A stretch of DNA of 8,006 nucleotides from Candidatus Aminicenantota bacterium. Its GTDB lineage: Bacteria > Acidobacteriota > Aminicenantia > Aminicenantales > Aminicenantaceae. The notes under the pieces are model-generated. The model saw only the letters and a list, made by a program, of their open reading frames with translations, did no database searches and was not told the origin of the DNA. The position numbers and the translations under genes are program-made. This document shows, piece after piece, positions 1 to 7,495 of the stretch (its first letter is position 1; every line of letters starts with the position of its first letter). The stretch covers positions 1 to 8,006 of the forward strand of contig JAUWTR010000053.1 of assembly GCA_030614645.1 (NCBI GenBank), read 5' to 3'.

Positions 1-1
1 A

Positions 2-526
2 TTAACAAAAGAAATAATCTCTGTTCTTGGAGAAATCCAGGATAAAGAAGCTGTTAAGCACCTTGCCAGCTTCTGTGGATTTGAAAATATAAGTATCCAA
101 ACCGCGGCTATTAACACACTTGGTAAATTCCACACTAGAACCGCTGAAAAAATATTATTAGCTTATCTTACAGGGACAGATGAAGAGCTTCGTACGGCAG
201 CAATAAAAAACCTTCATTCTGATAATAAATCAATCATCACATCGATAATCCAATCAGTCCAGGGTAAAGAATTTTATAAAAAATACTGGCCTGAAAAAAT
301 AGCTCTTATCGACTTCCTGTGCAGAACAAAAGATATCGATGCCTTCAGCGCTCTGACATCAGTAATAAAAAAGGCAGGAATGTTTTCAAAAAAAGAAATC
401 GTAAATACTAGTCTATATGCAGTATCTGCCATAAAAAAAATGACGACTCCCGAGGCAGAAAACACTTTAAAGATTAATAGAAATAGCCGTAATAAAAAAA
501 TCAGAGAAGCATGTAGGAAAGCTTAA
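2..526 (+). CDS. HEAT-repeat protein, C-terminal part (5' end outside window)
   Basis: An open frame enters from the left edge (first full codon at base 2) and runs 174 codons to TAA at 524-526; the start lies outside. The product is almost wholly helical, with paired amphipathic helices of about 30 residues (for example around VLGEIQDKEAVKHLASF and AAINTLGKFHTRTAEKILL). That is the usual look of HEAT/armadillo-type scaffolds. The end, with an NKKIREACRKA segment, resembles the closing helix of such repeats. HEAT proteins are binding platforms, not enzymes; the partner is unknown. The stop lies 4 nt before the HD-GYP gene, so the two are probably co-transcribed and may work together; HEAT and HD-GYP genes are often paired in environmental diderm bacteria (recollection). 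There is no signal peptide or membrane segment in the visible part. The repeat assignment is from pattern only. Confidence 0.8.
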   Translation, partial: LTKEIISVLGEIQDKEAVKHLASFCGFENISIQTAAINTLGKFHTRTAEKILLAYLTGTDEELRTAAIKNLHSDNKSIITSIIQSVQGKEFYKKYWPEKIALIDFLCRTKDIDAFSALTSVIKKAGMFSKKEIVNTSLYAVSAIKKMTTPEAENTLKINRNSRNKKIREACRKA

Positions 527-530
527 CAAG

Positions 531-1958
531 ATGCAAGAAAACAACGATGAAAGGAAAGTCCTTAAAACGGCTATTGATATTATCCACCATATCAACCGCG
601 CCTTCCGTATGTCAAAGATCTATGAGCCCAATAATCGAATTTTCCTTCGCCAGATAAAACTTCTGCATAATCATATCCAAAACATCCATAATATTCAGGG
701 AGAATCAGCCTTTATCCTTAGACAAAACAGCCTTTTATTTAATAATATGAATCTAAAATTCAGCTTTTCCAATTATTATCTTTTTAAATTTATTTATTCA
801 GAACTTCAGAAAAAAGATGTAGGCGAGCTGCTTTTCCTACCTGACGTGACGGAAAATGAATTGATCCGTTTCATCCTCCTTTTAGCAGAAAAAAATCTTT
901 CCCCTGATAATCCATTTCAAGCATTCCTGGATAGGCTCAAAGAGAGTAATATAAATAATATCCATGTAAATAATATCCCGGCTTTTGAAAAAACAGAGAA
1001 CAAAGATAAAGCCTCAAAAAAAATATTTTTCCTTAGTATGACCCATCTCAAAGAAATGTTTGAAAAGCAAGAGGAAAAACATATTTCTTTGACTACAACT
1101 AAAAGACTGATGCAAGCGATATTCAATCATATTTCCGACAATGAATCTTTTTTATTCGGATTGACAAATATAAAAAATTTTGATGAATATACCCTCAATC
1201 ACTCAGTAAATGTCTGTATTCTCTCCATTGCTCTGGGAAAGAAAATGGGGCTCGATAGAAATGAATTAATCGATCTAGGCCTCAGTGCATTCTTTCATGA
1301 CCTCGGAAAGCTTAAAATACCAAAAAATATCCTCTTAAAACCAGGGAAACTTGATAAAAAAGAGCGAGACACCATCCAGCTTCACCCTCACTATGGAGCA
1401 GAAATGTTGATTCAGATGAAAGAATTCAGTCATCTTCCCTTACAAGCTCTTAATGTAACAATGGAGCACCATACACGTGAGGATGATTCCGGATACCCAA
1501 AATATAAAAAAAAGAATAATATCAACCTTTTTAGTAAGATGGTGAAAATAACAGACTTTTTTGATGCAATCACTACCAAAAGACTTTACAGGAAGAAAGA
1601 TTTTTCCCGGGAACAAGCTCTTAACCTTATGCTGGAGTTAAGCGGGAAAGAATTTAATCCACTTATTCTCAAAGTATTTGTCAATATGATGGGCACATAT
1701 CCAGTGGGCACTCTGGTTTTGCTGAACACGGCTGAAATCGGAATTGTATATGAAAACAGTGCTGAAGCAGTAAATTTTCACAGACCAAAAATCAAACTTA
1801 TCACCGATGAAAAAGGGAACAAGATCGATGGGAAAATCGCGGACCTTTCTGAAATCGACGATCAAACAAAATCTTATAAAAGAAATATCTCCAAAACTCT
1901 TGAACCAAACAAATATGATATCAACGTTTCTGACTACTTTATAGCAGAAGCAGAGTAG
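531..1958 (+). CDS. HD-GYP domain protein, probable cyclic-di-GMP phosphodiesterase
   Basis: This 475-aa soluble protein has three parts. Residues about 1-150 form a helical/beta N-terminal domain (YEPNN, then RQNSLLFNN) like the uncharacterised sensory domain that precedes HD-GYP in related proteins. Residues about 205-370 are the HD-GYP domain. Residues about 384-445 are a small beta domain (GTYPVGTLVLL) often found C-terminal to it. The metal-site pattern is complete: H224, H256-D257 with K260 (HDLGK), H285 (HPHYG), H313-H314, GYP at 321-323 and D342 (TDFFDA). The known family role is hydrolysis of c-di-GMP to pGpG/GMP in the cytoplasm. The signature reads HHTREDDSGYP instead of the commoner HHExxDGxGYP, so activity is likely but not certain. 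No membrane segment is seen. The start at 531 follows the upstream stop by 4 nt, with AGGAAA at 515-520 as a rather distant ribosome site. The assignment to HD-GYP is firm; the cyclic dinucleotide substrate is inferred. Confidence 0.92.
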   Translation: MQENNDERKVLKTAIDIIHHINRAFRMSKIYEPNNRIFLRQIKLLHNHIQNIHNIQGESAFILRQNSLLFNNMNLKFSFSNYYLFKFIYSELQKKDVGELLFLPDVTENELIRFILLLAEKNLSPDNPFQAFLDRLKESNINNIHVNNIPAFEKTENKDKASKKIFFLSMTHLKEMFEKQEEKHISLTTTKRLMQAIFNHISDNESFLFGLTNIKNFDEYTLNHSVNVCILSIALGKKMGLDRNELIDLGLSAFFHDLGKLKIPKNILLKPGKLDKKERDTIQLHPHYGAEMLIQMKEFSHLPLQALNVTMEHHTREDDSGYPKYKKKNNINLFSKMVKITDFFDAITTKRLYRKKDFSREQALNLMLELSGKEFNPLILKVFVNMMGTYPVGTLVLLNTAEIGIVYENSAEAVNFHRPKIKLITDEKGNKIDGKIADLSEIDDQTKSYKRNISKTLEPNKYDINVSDYFIAEAE

Positions 1959-1965
1959 AAATCAC

Positions 1966-1993
1966 TTTGAATTCAAACAAAATATTGGTTTGA
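1966..1993. promoter_or_regulatory. Candidate operator: three TTTGA half-sites overlapping the -35 box
   Basis: TTTGAATTCAAA at 1966-1977 is a perfect 12-bp palindrome. Its right half (TCAAAC, 1973-1978) also forms an inverted repeat with GTTTGA at 1988-1993, with a 9-nt spacer. The result is TTTGA half-sites in +, -, + orientation, the outer two 23 bp apart (about two helical turns). The last half-site overlaps the -35 hexamer, where a bound protein would block transcription. Short repeated half-sites suit a ribbon-helix-helix regulator, and such a protein is encoded at 7496. That link is inference, and short palindromes arise by chance in AT-rich DNA. Confidence 0.35.
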
Positions 1994-2017
1994 CATTTTA
2001 AGGGTTATATTTATAAT
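1990..2017 (+). promoter_or_regulatory. Sigma-70-type promoter of the phosphohydrolase operon
   Basis: TTGACA at 1990-1995 and TATAAT at 2012-2017 both match the housekeeping consensus exactly, with a 16-bp spacer (17 is ideal, 16-18 normal). Transcription would start near 2024, giving a leader of only about 20 nt before the ATG at 2046. It lies in the only sizeable intergenic gap of the window and points at the first phosphohydrolase gene. No other gene junction in the window has space for a promoter. Confidence 0.75.
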
Positions 2018-2034
2018 TACCTACTTACGGATAT

Positions 2035-2041
2035 AGAAGGA
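2035..2041 (+). promoter_or_regulatory. Ribosome binding site of the first phosphohydrolase gene
   Basis: AGAAGGA lies 4 nt before the ATG at 2046 and supports that start. It sits inside the very short leader predicted from the promoter. Confidence 0.7.
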
Positions 2042-2045
2042 ATCC

Positions 2046-3341
2046 ATGCGATTATTTAGGAAAAAAAATAAAAGAAGAGTGTGTGTTATCGGACTCGATG
2101 GAGTTCCCTACCCGCTTCTCCTTGACCTTGCCGAAAATGGAGTAATACCAAACTTTGCTGAGCTCATCAAATCTGGCCATTTACATAAGATGAAAGCCAG
2201 CCTACCAGAAATATCATCTGTAAGCTGGACTGACTTTATGACCGGCACAAATTCCGGAACCCATGGAATCTTCGGTTTTACAGACTTTAAAAAAAAATCA
2301 TATAAACTTCGGTTTCCGAATTATCTAGACCTAAAAACACCTACTCTATGGGACGACCTGGCCCAGAAAAATAAAAAATGCGTGGTAATAAATCAGCCAT
2401 CGACCTACCCGGCCCGCAAAATCAACGGAATTCTAATATCCGGATTTGTTGCTATAGAACTCTCAAAAGCTATTTATCCAATGTCTTTAAAACCTGCATT
2501 AGAAAAAATCAACTATGAAATCGATATTGACACTTTCAAATGCCGAGAAGACCATGACCTTCTCTGGAAAGAACTAATCAATACATTAAACAGCAGGGAA
2601 AAAGCTTTTGATTTACTCTGGAATAAAGACTGGGATTACTTTGAATTGGTCATTACAGGAACAGACCGCCTCCAGCATTTCCTCTGGAATGCTTATCAAG
2701 ATAATACCCACCCCAACCACCAAAACTTTTTAGATTATTATCACCAGGTCGATATACTGATTGGTAAAATTCTAAATTCTTATCGTAAACTTACCGGAGA
2801 TGAAGAAGGCCTTTTCCTTCTTTCGGACCATGGTTTTACAGGAATAGAGCAGGAAGTCTATTTGAATGCCTGGCTGGAAAAAGAAGGTTATCTTAAATTC
2901 AAATCCCCTGAGCCAAAGGGATTGGATGAGATATCTCCGGATAGCCGGGCCTTTGCCATGGACCCTAACCGTATCTATCTGCATCTTCAAGACAAATTTC
3001 CACTCGGTTGCGTCAAAGAATCAGAGAAAGCAGCTCTTAAACAGGAGATCACTAGCAAGCTAATACAACTCAAATATCAGGAAAAAGAAGTCATAAAGGA
3101 AATCTTTGACTCCGATATCATATATTCCGGGCCCTGGGTATCATCCGGCCCAGACCTTATTGCGGTTGCTAACCACGGATTTGATATGAAGGGTTCGGTC
3201 AAGAAAAAAGAGATCTTTGGCCGGTCGAATCTTCAAGGCATGCACACCTGGGATGAAGCTTTCTTTTGGGCAAAACAAAATTTTGGCCAAAAACTTTGCA
3301 TCTCTGACCTGGCTGCCATCATCACAAAAAATTTCGAATGA
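2046..3341 (+). CDS. Cytosolic AlkP-superfamily phosphodiesterase/phosphohydrolase (COG3379-like)
   Basis: This 431-aa protein has the fold-defining landmarks of type I phosphodiesterase/nucleotide pyrophosphatase proteins. They are D18 in VIGLDG (metal), S57 in the SSVSWTDFMTG block (position of the Ser/Thr nucleophile), GTHGIFGF at about 71-78, D207 and H211 in TDRLQH, D261-H262 in SDHGF, and H400 near the end. These would hold two metal ions, usually zinc, and hydrolyse a phosphate mono- or diester. It starts with a basic stretch (RLFRKKNKRR) and has neither signal peptide nor membrane helix, so it should be cytosolic, perhaps loosely membrane-bound. It lacks the roughly 140-residue beta-rich insert of its two downstream paralogues. 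The stop overlaps the next start (ATGA, 3338-3341), implying translational coupling. The start is set by the ribosome site at 2035-2041. Superfamily membership is secure; the substrate is unknown. Confidence 0.9.
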   Translation: MRLFRKKNKRRVCVIGLDGVPYPLLLDLAENGVIPNFAELIKSGHLHKMKASLPEISSVSWTDFMTGTNSGTHGIFGFTDFKKKSYKLRFPNYLDLKTPTLWDDLAQKNKKCVVINQPSTYPARKINGILISGFVAIELSKAIYPMSLKPALEKINYEIDIDTFKCREDHDLLWKELINTLNSREKAFDLLWNKDWDYFELVITGTDRLQHFLWNAYQDNTHPNHQNFLDYYHQVDILIGKILNSYRKLTGDEEGLFLLSDHGFTGIEQEVYLNAWLEKEGYLKFKSPEPKGLDEISPDSRAFAMDPNRIYLHLQDKFPLGCVKESEKAALKQEITSKLIQLKYQEKEVIKEIFDSDIIYSGPWVSSGPDLIAVANHGFDMKGSVKKKEIFGRSNLQGMHTWDEAFFWAKQNFGQKLCISDLAAIITKNFE

Positions 3342-5491
3342 GTCCTATGAAAACTAAAATCAAAATCTTTTTTATTACTTTGCTTTTTATATGCTTCTTT
3401 GCATTAGCGTCTCCTTTGGATGCTTATGTCGGCCCGGGTGCCGGCTTTGCTTTTCTTTCTTCCTTCCTGGTTCTTTTTCTTACTTTTATCCTGGCGGTTT
3501 TTTCCTTCCTTTCATGGCCTTTCAGGCTCCTAGTGAAATTGATACGCGGACAGAAGGCCTATAAAAAAAGCCGAGTCGACCAATTGGTGATCGTAGGATT
3601 AGACGGTATGGAACCAACTTTGGTTGAGAAATTTATGGCAGAAGGAAAACTTCCGAACTTATCCCGTTTAAAAAAAGAAGGGACTTATGCCCATCTAAAA
3701 ACAACTACACCAGCTATTTCACCAGTCGCCTGGTCATCTTTTATGACCGGTTCTCATCCCTGCAAACATAATATTTTTGATTTTCTCAGCCGAAACCCTA
3801 AAAATTATCTACCTGACCTTTCTTCCGCCTGGATAGGAAATCCAAAAAAATTTCTTCCTTTGGGAAAATATAAAATACCTCTTTCTAAACCTGTTATTAA
3901 AGGTATGCGAAGAAGTATTCCATTCTGGAAATTTCTTGGTGATGCAGGAATATTCAGCACGATATTAAGAATACCAGTAACCTTTCCTCCGGAGAAATTT
4001 AAAGGACATCTTATATCAGGAATGTGCGCTCCTGATCTCAAAGGCAGCCAAGGCACTTTTACTTTTTATACTTCTGAAAAAGAAAAAGCAAAAATCGATG
4101 AAGGCGGAGTTATTATCCCCGTAATAATTTCTGATAATAAAATCGAAACATATATTTCCGGACCGGAAAATTCCCTGCTTAAAAAAGATGAAGAATTGAA
4201 ACTGCCGTTGAAAATCACTCTGGATAGCACTAATAAAACAGCTAACATAAATATATCAGGCAAAAAATTTATTCTTAAAGAAAAAACCTTATCTGATTGG
4301 GTAAAAATAACTTTCCGTCCCGGATTAGGCATTAAGGTCAGGGCCATCTGCCGTATTTATATATCTGAGATCTCTCCTAACTTTAAGATGTACCTTAGCC
4401 CGCTCAATATCGACCCTGAAAAACCGGCTCTCCCTATCTCCCATCCCTTTATTTATTCAGTATATATAGCTAAACTCCTAGGCAGCTTCACAACCCTGGG
4501 TGAAGCAGATGACACCTGGGCTTTAAATGAGTGCATCCTTGATGAAGATACTTTTATCAAGTTAGCTTATGATAATCATAAAGAATCAGAAGATATGCTT
4601 TTTAATGCACTGGACAAAACCAAAAAAGGAGTTGTTGCCTGCTGGTTTCAGGTTACTGATAGTATTCAACATATGTTCTTCCGTTACCTTGACAAAAAAC
4701 ACCCGGCACTCAAGCTTGGCCAGAATAAAAAAAGCGCAAAAACCATAGAAGAACTCTATATGAATATGGATAAACTGGTAGGGAAGGTCATAGATAAATT
4801 AAGCAAAAACAGCAGTCTGGTGATAATGTCTGACCACGGCTTTAAACAATTCCGCAGAGGTGTCAATCTGAATTCCTGGTTTTATCGTAATGGCTACCTA
4901 AGCCTTAAAGACGGCAAAACCAAAAGTGGAGAATGGTTTAAGGATGTTGACTGGACCAGTACCAAAGCTTACGGCCTGGGGCTTGGCGGAATCTATATCA
5001 ACCAAAAAGGCCGGGAGTCACAGGGTATAGTATCTCCCGGAGAAGAAACAAGCGCTCTGAAAACAGAACTAAAACAGAGGTTAAGCGGTCTTATGGACGA
5101 TGGAAACAACAACACTGTAGCAATTAACTACCTCTACGATAGAGATGAAATTCCCCCTGGCCCTTACAAGGAAAACTGCCCGGATTTTATTGTCGGATAC
5201 AACGAAGGTTACCGGGTATCATGGGATTCAGTATCCGGCAAGGTTAATTCAACCATTTTCGAAGACAATACCAAGGCGTGGAGCGGCGACCACTGTATCG
5301 ATCCTAAGCTGGTCCCTGGTATCTTTTTCTGTAATCACCATATAAACACAAAATCGCCTTCTATTGTTGACATAGCCCCTACAGCCATGGAACTTTTCGG
5401 CCTTAAAGTTCCTGATCATATGGATGGACAGTCATTGCTAAGGCAGGAAAACAGTCCAGAAAAAACCAAAAATCAAATAAAAGGTAACTAA
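3338..5491 (+). CDS. Membrane-anchored AlkP-superfamily phosphohydrolase with YVGPGAG loop
   Basis: This 717-aa protein begins with a hydrophobic signal-like helix (about 8-24), a short loop holding YVGPGAG (30-36) and a second membrane helix (about 37-59). A strongly basic stretch (R63, K67, R70, K73, K76, K77) follows. By the positive-inside rule the loop faces the periplasm and the enzyme the cytoplasm. The catalytic set is complete: D89 (VGLDG), S128 in SPVAWSSFMTG, D441 and H445 (TDSIQH), D499-H500 (SDHG) and H652 (WSGDHC). A beta-rich insert lies at about 240-385, including the conserved block LSPLNIDPEKPALPIS (353-368). It pairs with the next gene: over 642-689 I count 28 of 48 residues identical to its residues 602-649. 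The ATG at 3338 overlaps the preceding stop; an in-frame ATG at 3347 is an alternative start. There is no clear ribosome site, so translation probably relies on coupling. Substrate unknown. Confidence 0.9.
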   Translation: MSPMKTKIKIFFITLLFICFFALASPLDAYVGPGAGFAFLSSFLVLFLTFILAVFSFLSWPFRLLVKLIRGQKAYKKSRVDQLVIVGLDGMEPTLVEKFMAEGKLPNLSRLKKEGTYAHLKTTTPAISPVAWSSFMTGSHPCKHNIFDFLSRNPKNYLPDLSSAWIGNPKKFLPLGKYKIPLSKPVIKGMRRSIPFWKFLGDAGIFSTILRIPVTFPPEKFKGHLISGMCAPDLKGSQGTFTFYTSEKEKAKIDEGGVIIPVIISDNKIETYISGPENSLLKKDEELKLPLKITLDSTNKTANINISGKKFILKEKTLSDWVKITFRPGLGIKVRAICRIYISEISPNFKMYLSPLNIDPEKPALPISHPFIYSVYIAKLLGSFTTLGEADDTWALNECILDEDTFIKLAYDNHKESEDMLFNALDKTKKGVVACWFQVTDSIQHMFFRYLDKKHPALKLGQNKKSAKTIEELYMNMDKLVGKVIDKLSKNSSLVIMSDHGFKQFRRGVNLNSWFYRNGYLSLKDGKTKSGEWFKDVDWTSTKAYGLGLGGIYINQKGRESQGIVSPGEETSALKTELKQRLSGLMDDGNNNTVAINYLYDRDEIPPGPYKENCPDFIVGYNEGYRVSWDSVSGKVNSTIFEDNTKAWSGDHCIDPKLVPGIFFCNHHINTKSPSIVDIAPTAMELFGLKVPDHMDGQSLLRQENSPEKTKNQIKGN

Positions 5492-5493
5492 AA

Positions 5494-7479
5494 ATGTCTT
5501 ATATAAATCGCCGTGATTTCTTAAAAATGGGTGTTACAGCCGGTTCTTTCCTGGCTCTTAGCGGAAGCTCGAATATGGTAACCCGAGTTTTCGGAAAAAC
5601 CGAAACTCCCCAAAAGATCATAATCCTTGGATTCGATGGAATGGACCATAGGCTTGTGAAAGCATGGATGGATGAAGGAAAGCTTCCTGCATTCCGGAAA
5701 CTTCAAAGTCAGGGAATTTTCACCGCCTTGCGGACCAGTACCCCCCCCCAGAGCCCTGTCGCCTGGTCAAACTTTACTACTGGAATGAATGCCGGAGGAC
5801 ATGGGATCTATGATTTCACCCACAGAGACCCCGAGAACTATATCCCAATTTTCTCAGCTACAGAAAGCTCTCAGTCCGGAAAGACATTATCTTTAGGAAA
5901 CTATAAATTCCCTCTATCCGGAGGGAAGGTAACAAACCTGCGCAAGGGAAAAGCATTCTGGCAAATTTTAGAAGAATATGACATCCCCGCTACTGTTTTT
6001 AAAATTCCATCTAATTACCCTCCTGTTCCAACCAAACAGAGAACTATTTCCGGAATGAATACCCCTGATATGCTCGGCTCTTATGGCATTTTTAATTACT
6101 ATACAACCGAATCCTCAAAAATCGATCAAGATATCGGCGGAGGTAGAATACACGAAGTCTATGTCATAGGAAACCGCGTGGAATCAAAGCTTTCCGGCCC
6201 TATCAATACTTTTAAAAAGGATGAACCTGAAACATCTATAGACTTTAAGGTATTTGTGGACCCGGTTAATCCGGTAGCTAAAATCGCTATCCAAGATCAA
6301 GAATTCATTCTTAAGGAAGGAGAATGGAGCTCCTGGAAAAAACTCAATTTTAATCTGATCCCCACTCAAAGTGTAAGTGGAATCTGTAAATTTTACCTCA
6401 AACAGATCAGGCCTGAATTTAAACTATATATCTCGCCAATAAATATCGATCCCGGAGATCCAGCATTACCCATCTCCACTCCCGATAACTATGATAAAGA
6501 ACTTGAAGAAAAATTCGGCTCTTTTTATACCCAAGGCCTCCCTGGAGACTTCAAAGCTCTGAACAATGAAATTCTGGATGACAGGGAATTTTTAGAGCAG
6601 GATGACATGGTCCTTGAAGAACGCTTAAAAATGTTCGACTACGAGTTAGCGCGTTTCAACTCCGGCGTACTTTTCTATTATCTTTCCAATACAGACCAGC
6701 GGCAACATATGTTCTGGCGGTATATTGATAAGGATAATCCCTTCTATGACTCTTCCTTAGCTTCTGAATATAAAGATACAATTCAGAACATTTACATAGA
6801 AGCTGATAAGATACTGGATAAAGCTTTAAAGATAGCGGATAAAAACACCATCATCATGGTTATATCTGACCATGGATTCTCGCCTTTTCACCGCGCTTTC
6901 AATGCCAATACCTGGCTTCTGGAAAATGGTTATCACAGTCTTATCAATAAGCGCAGACAGGGAGAGAGCAACCTGTTTCTCAATACAGACTGGTCAAGGT
7001 CCAAAGCATATGCATATGGTTTAAACGGCCTCTACATCAACGAAAAAGGCAGAGAATCAGAAGGAATCGTAGCAACAGGAGCTGAAAAAGAAAACCTTAT
7101 CCGGGAAATTGCCAAAAAACTTGAAAACTATAAAGATCCTAAAACCGGAAAAAGAGCTATTTATCGAGCTTATGTCGCTAAAGATATTTATTCCGGCCCT
7201 TGTGTTGACCAGGCCCCTGATATTATCTTAGGCTTTAATATGGGATATAGAATCTCCTGGTCATCACCTCTTGGCAGGATCCCAAAGGAAATAGTTGAGG
7301 ACAACACTGCAAAATGGAGCGGTGACCACTGTGTTGCCCCTGATATTGTACCCGGTATATTTTTCATGAATCGCAAGATAAACACCCAGTTCCCCGCACT
7401 TTATGATATGGCACCGACAATTCTAAAAATCTTTGGTATTAATACACCTCAAAATATGACCGGAAGACCAATAATATAA
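5494..7479 (+). CDS. Tat-exported periplasmic AlkP-superfamily phosphohydrolase
   Basis: This 661-aa protein starts with a twin-arginine signal: NRRDFLK at 5-11, then a weakly hydrophobic stretch to about 24. No clear AxA cleavage site is visible, so the signal may stay as an anchor. Tat export means folding with metals in the cytoplasm before release to the periplasm. The catalytic set is intact: D48 (LGFDG), S87 in SPVAWSNFTTG, D401 and H405 (TDQRQH), D459-H460 (SDHGF) and H612 (WSGDHC). It shares the beta-rich insert (about 200-345, with SPINIDPGDPALPIS) with the preceding paralogue but lacks its two membrane helices. It begins 2 nt after that gene's stop, with AAGG at 5481-5484 as ribosome site. 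A run of nine C at 5741-5749, just before the S87 codon, is odd in this AT-rich gene. The substrate is unknown; the location suggests an envelope phosphate ester. Confidence 0.9.
   Translation: MSYINRRDFLKMGVTAGSFLALSGSSNMVTRVFGKTETPQKIIILGFDGMDHRLVKAWMDEGKLPAFRKLQSQGIFTALRTSTPPQSPVAWSNFTTGMNAGGHGIYDFTHRDPENYIPIFSATESSQSGKTLSLGNYKFPLSGGKVTNLRKGKAFWQILEEYDIPATVFKIPSNYPPVPTKQRTISGMNTPDMLGSYGIFNYYTTESSKIDQDIGGGRIHEVYVIGNRVESKLSGPINTFKKDEPETSIDFKVFVDPVNPVAKIAIQDQEFILKEGEWSSWKKLNFNLIPTQSVSGICKFYLKQIRPEFKLYISPINIDPGDPALPISTPDNYDKELEEKFGSFYTQGLPGDFKALNNEILDDREFLEQDDMVLEERLKMFDYELARFNSGVLFYYLSNTDQRQHMFWRYIDKDNPFYDSSLASEYKDTIQNIYIEADKILDKALKIADKNTIIMVISDHGFSPFHRAFNANTWLLENGYHSLINKRRQGESNLFLNTDWSRSKAYAYGLNGLYINEKGRESEGIVATGAEKENLIREIAKKLENYKDPKTGKRAIYRAYVAKDIYSGPCVDQAPDIILGFNMGYRISWSSPLGRIPKEIVEDNTAKWSGDHCVAPDIVPGIFFMNRKINTQFPALYDMAPTILKIFGINTPQNMTGRPII
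5741..5749 (+). repeat. Poly-C tract (9 C) inside the Tat phosphohydrolase gene
   Basis: Nine consecutive C span codons 83-86 (Thr-Pro-Pro-Gln), one codon before the predicted nucleophile Ser87. The equivalent place in the upstream paralogue is coded without a homopolymer. The tract is in frame here. A one-base slip would truncate the enzyme near residue 90. Confidence 0.9.
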
Positions 7480-7484
7480 TTTTT

Positions 7485-7489
7485 AGGAG
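7485..7489 (+). promoter_or_regulatory. Strong ribosome binding site of the small RHH-like gene
   Basis: AGGAG lies 6 nt before the ATG at 7496. It is the best Shine-Dalgarno match of the operon, suggesting that the small protein is made efficiently and independently of coupling to the enzyme gene upstream. Confidence 0.75.
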
Positions 7490-7495
7490 AAGAAA

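Noticed and set aside
274..465. Reverse-strand open frame opposite the HEAT-repeat gene
   Set aside because: It lies wholly opposite a well-supported coding frame, has no ribosome site and encodes nothing recognisable; the other reverse-strand frames (for example 4066-4347 and 7756-7962) are rejected for the same reason.
1973..1993. TCAAAC/GTTTGA inverted repeat as a terminator of the HD-GYP gene
   Set aside because: The stem is only 6 bp, AT-rich, with a 9-nt loop, and is not followed by a T run; it overlaps the -35 box, so an operator reading fits better.
2866..3063. Second forward open frame inside the first phosphohydrolase gene
   Set aside because: It is out of frame with a protein whose conserved motifs span the region, and it has no ribosome site or family likeness. 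The frame at 5145-5345 inside the second enzyme gene is likewise a shadow.
3347..3349. ATG at 3347 as the true start of the membrane-anchored enzyme
   Set aside because: Possible, and it gives a tidier signal peptide, but the ATGA overlap at 3338 is a standard coupling arrangement and neither start has a clear ribosome site; the longer form was kept.
2046..7479. Sulfatases or cofactor-independent phosphoglycerate mutases
   Set aside because: There is no sulfatase CxPxR signature, and the order of motifs (VxGxDG, SPVAW, TDxxQH, SDHG, late GDH) fits phosphodiesterase/COG3379 proteins instead.
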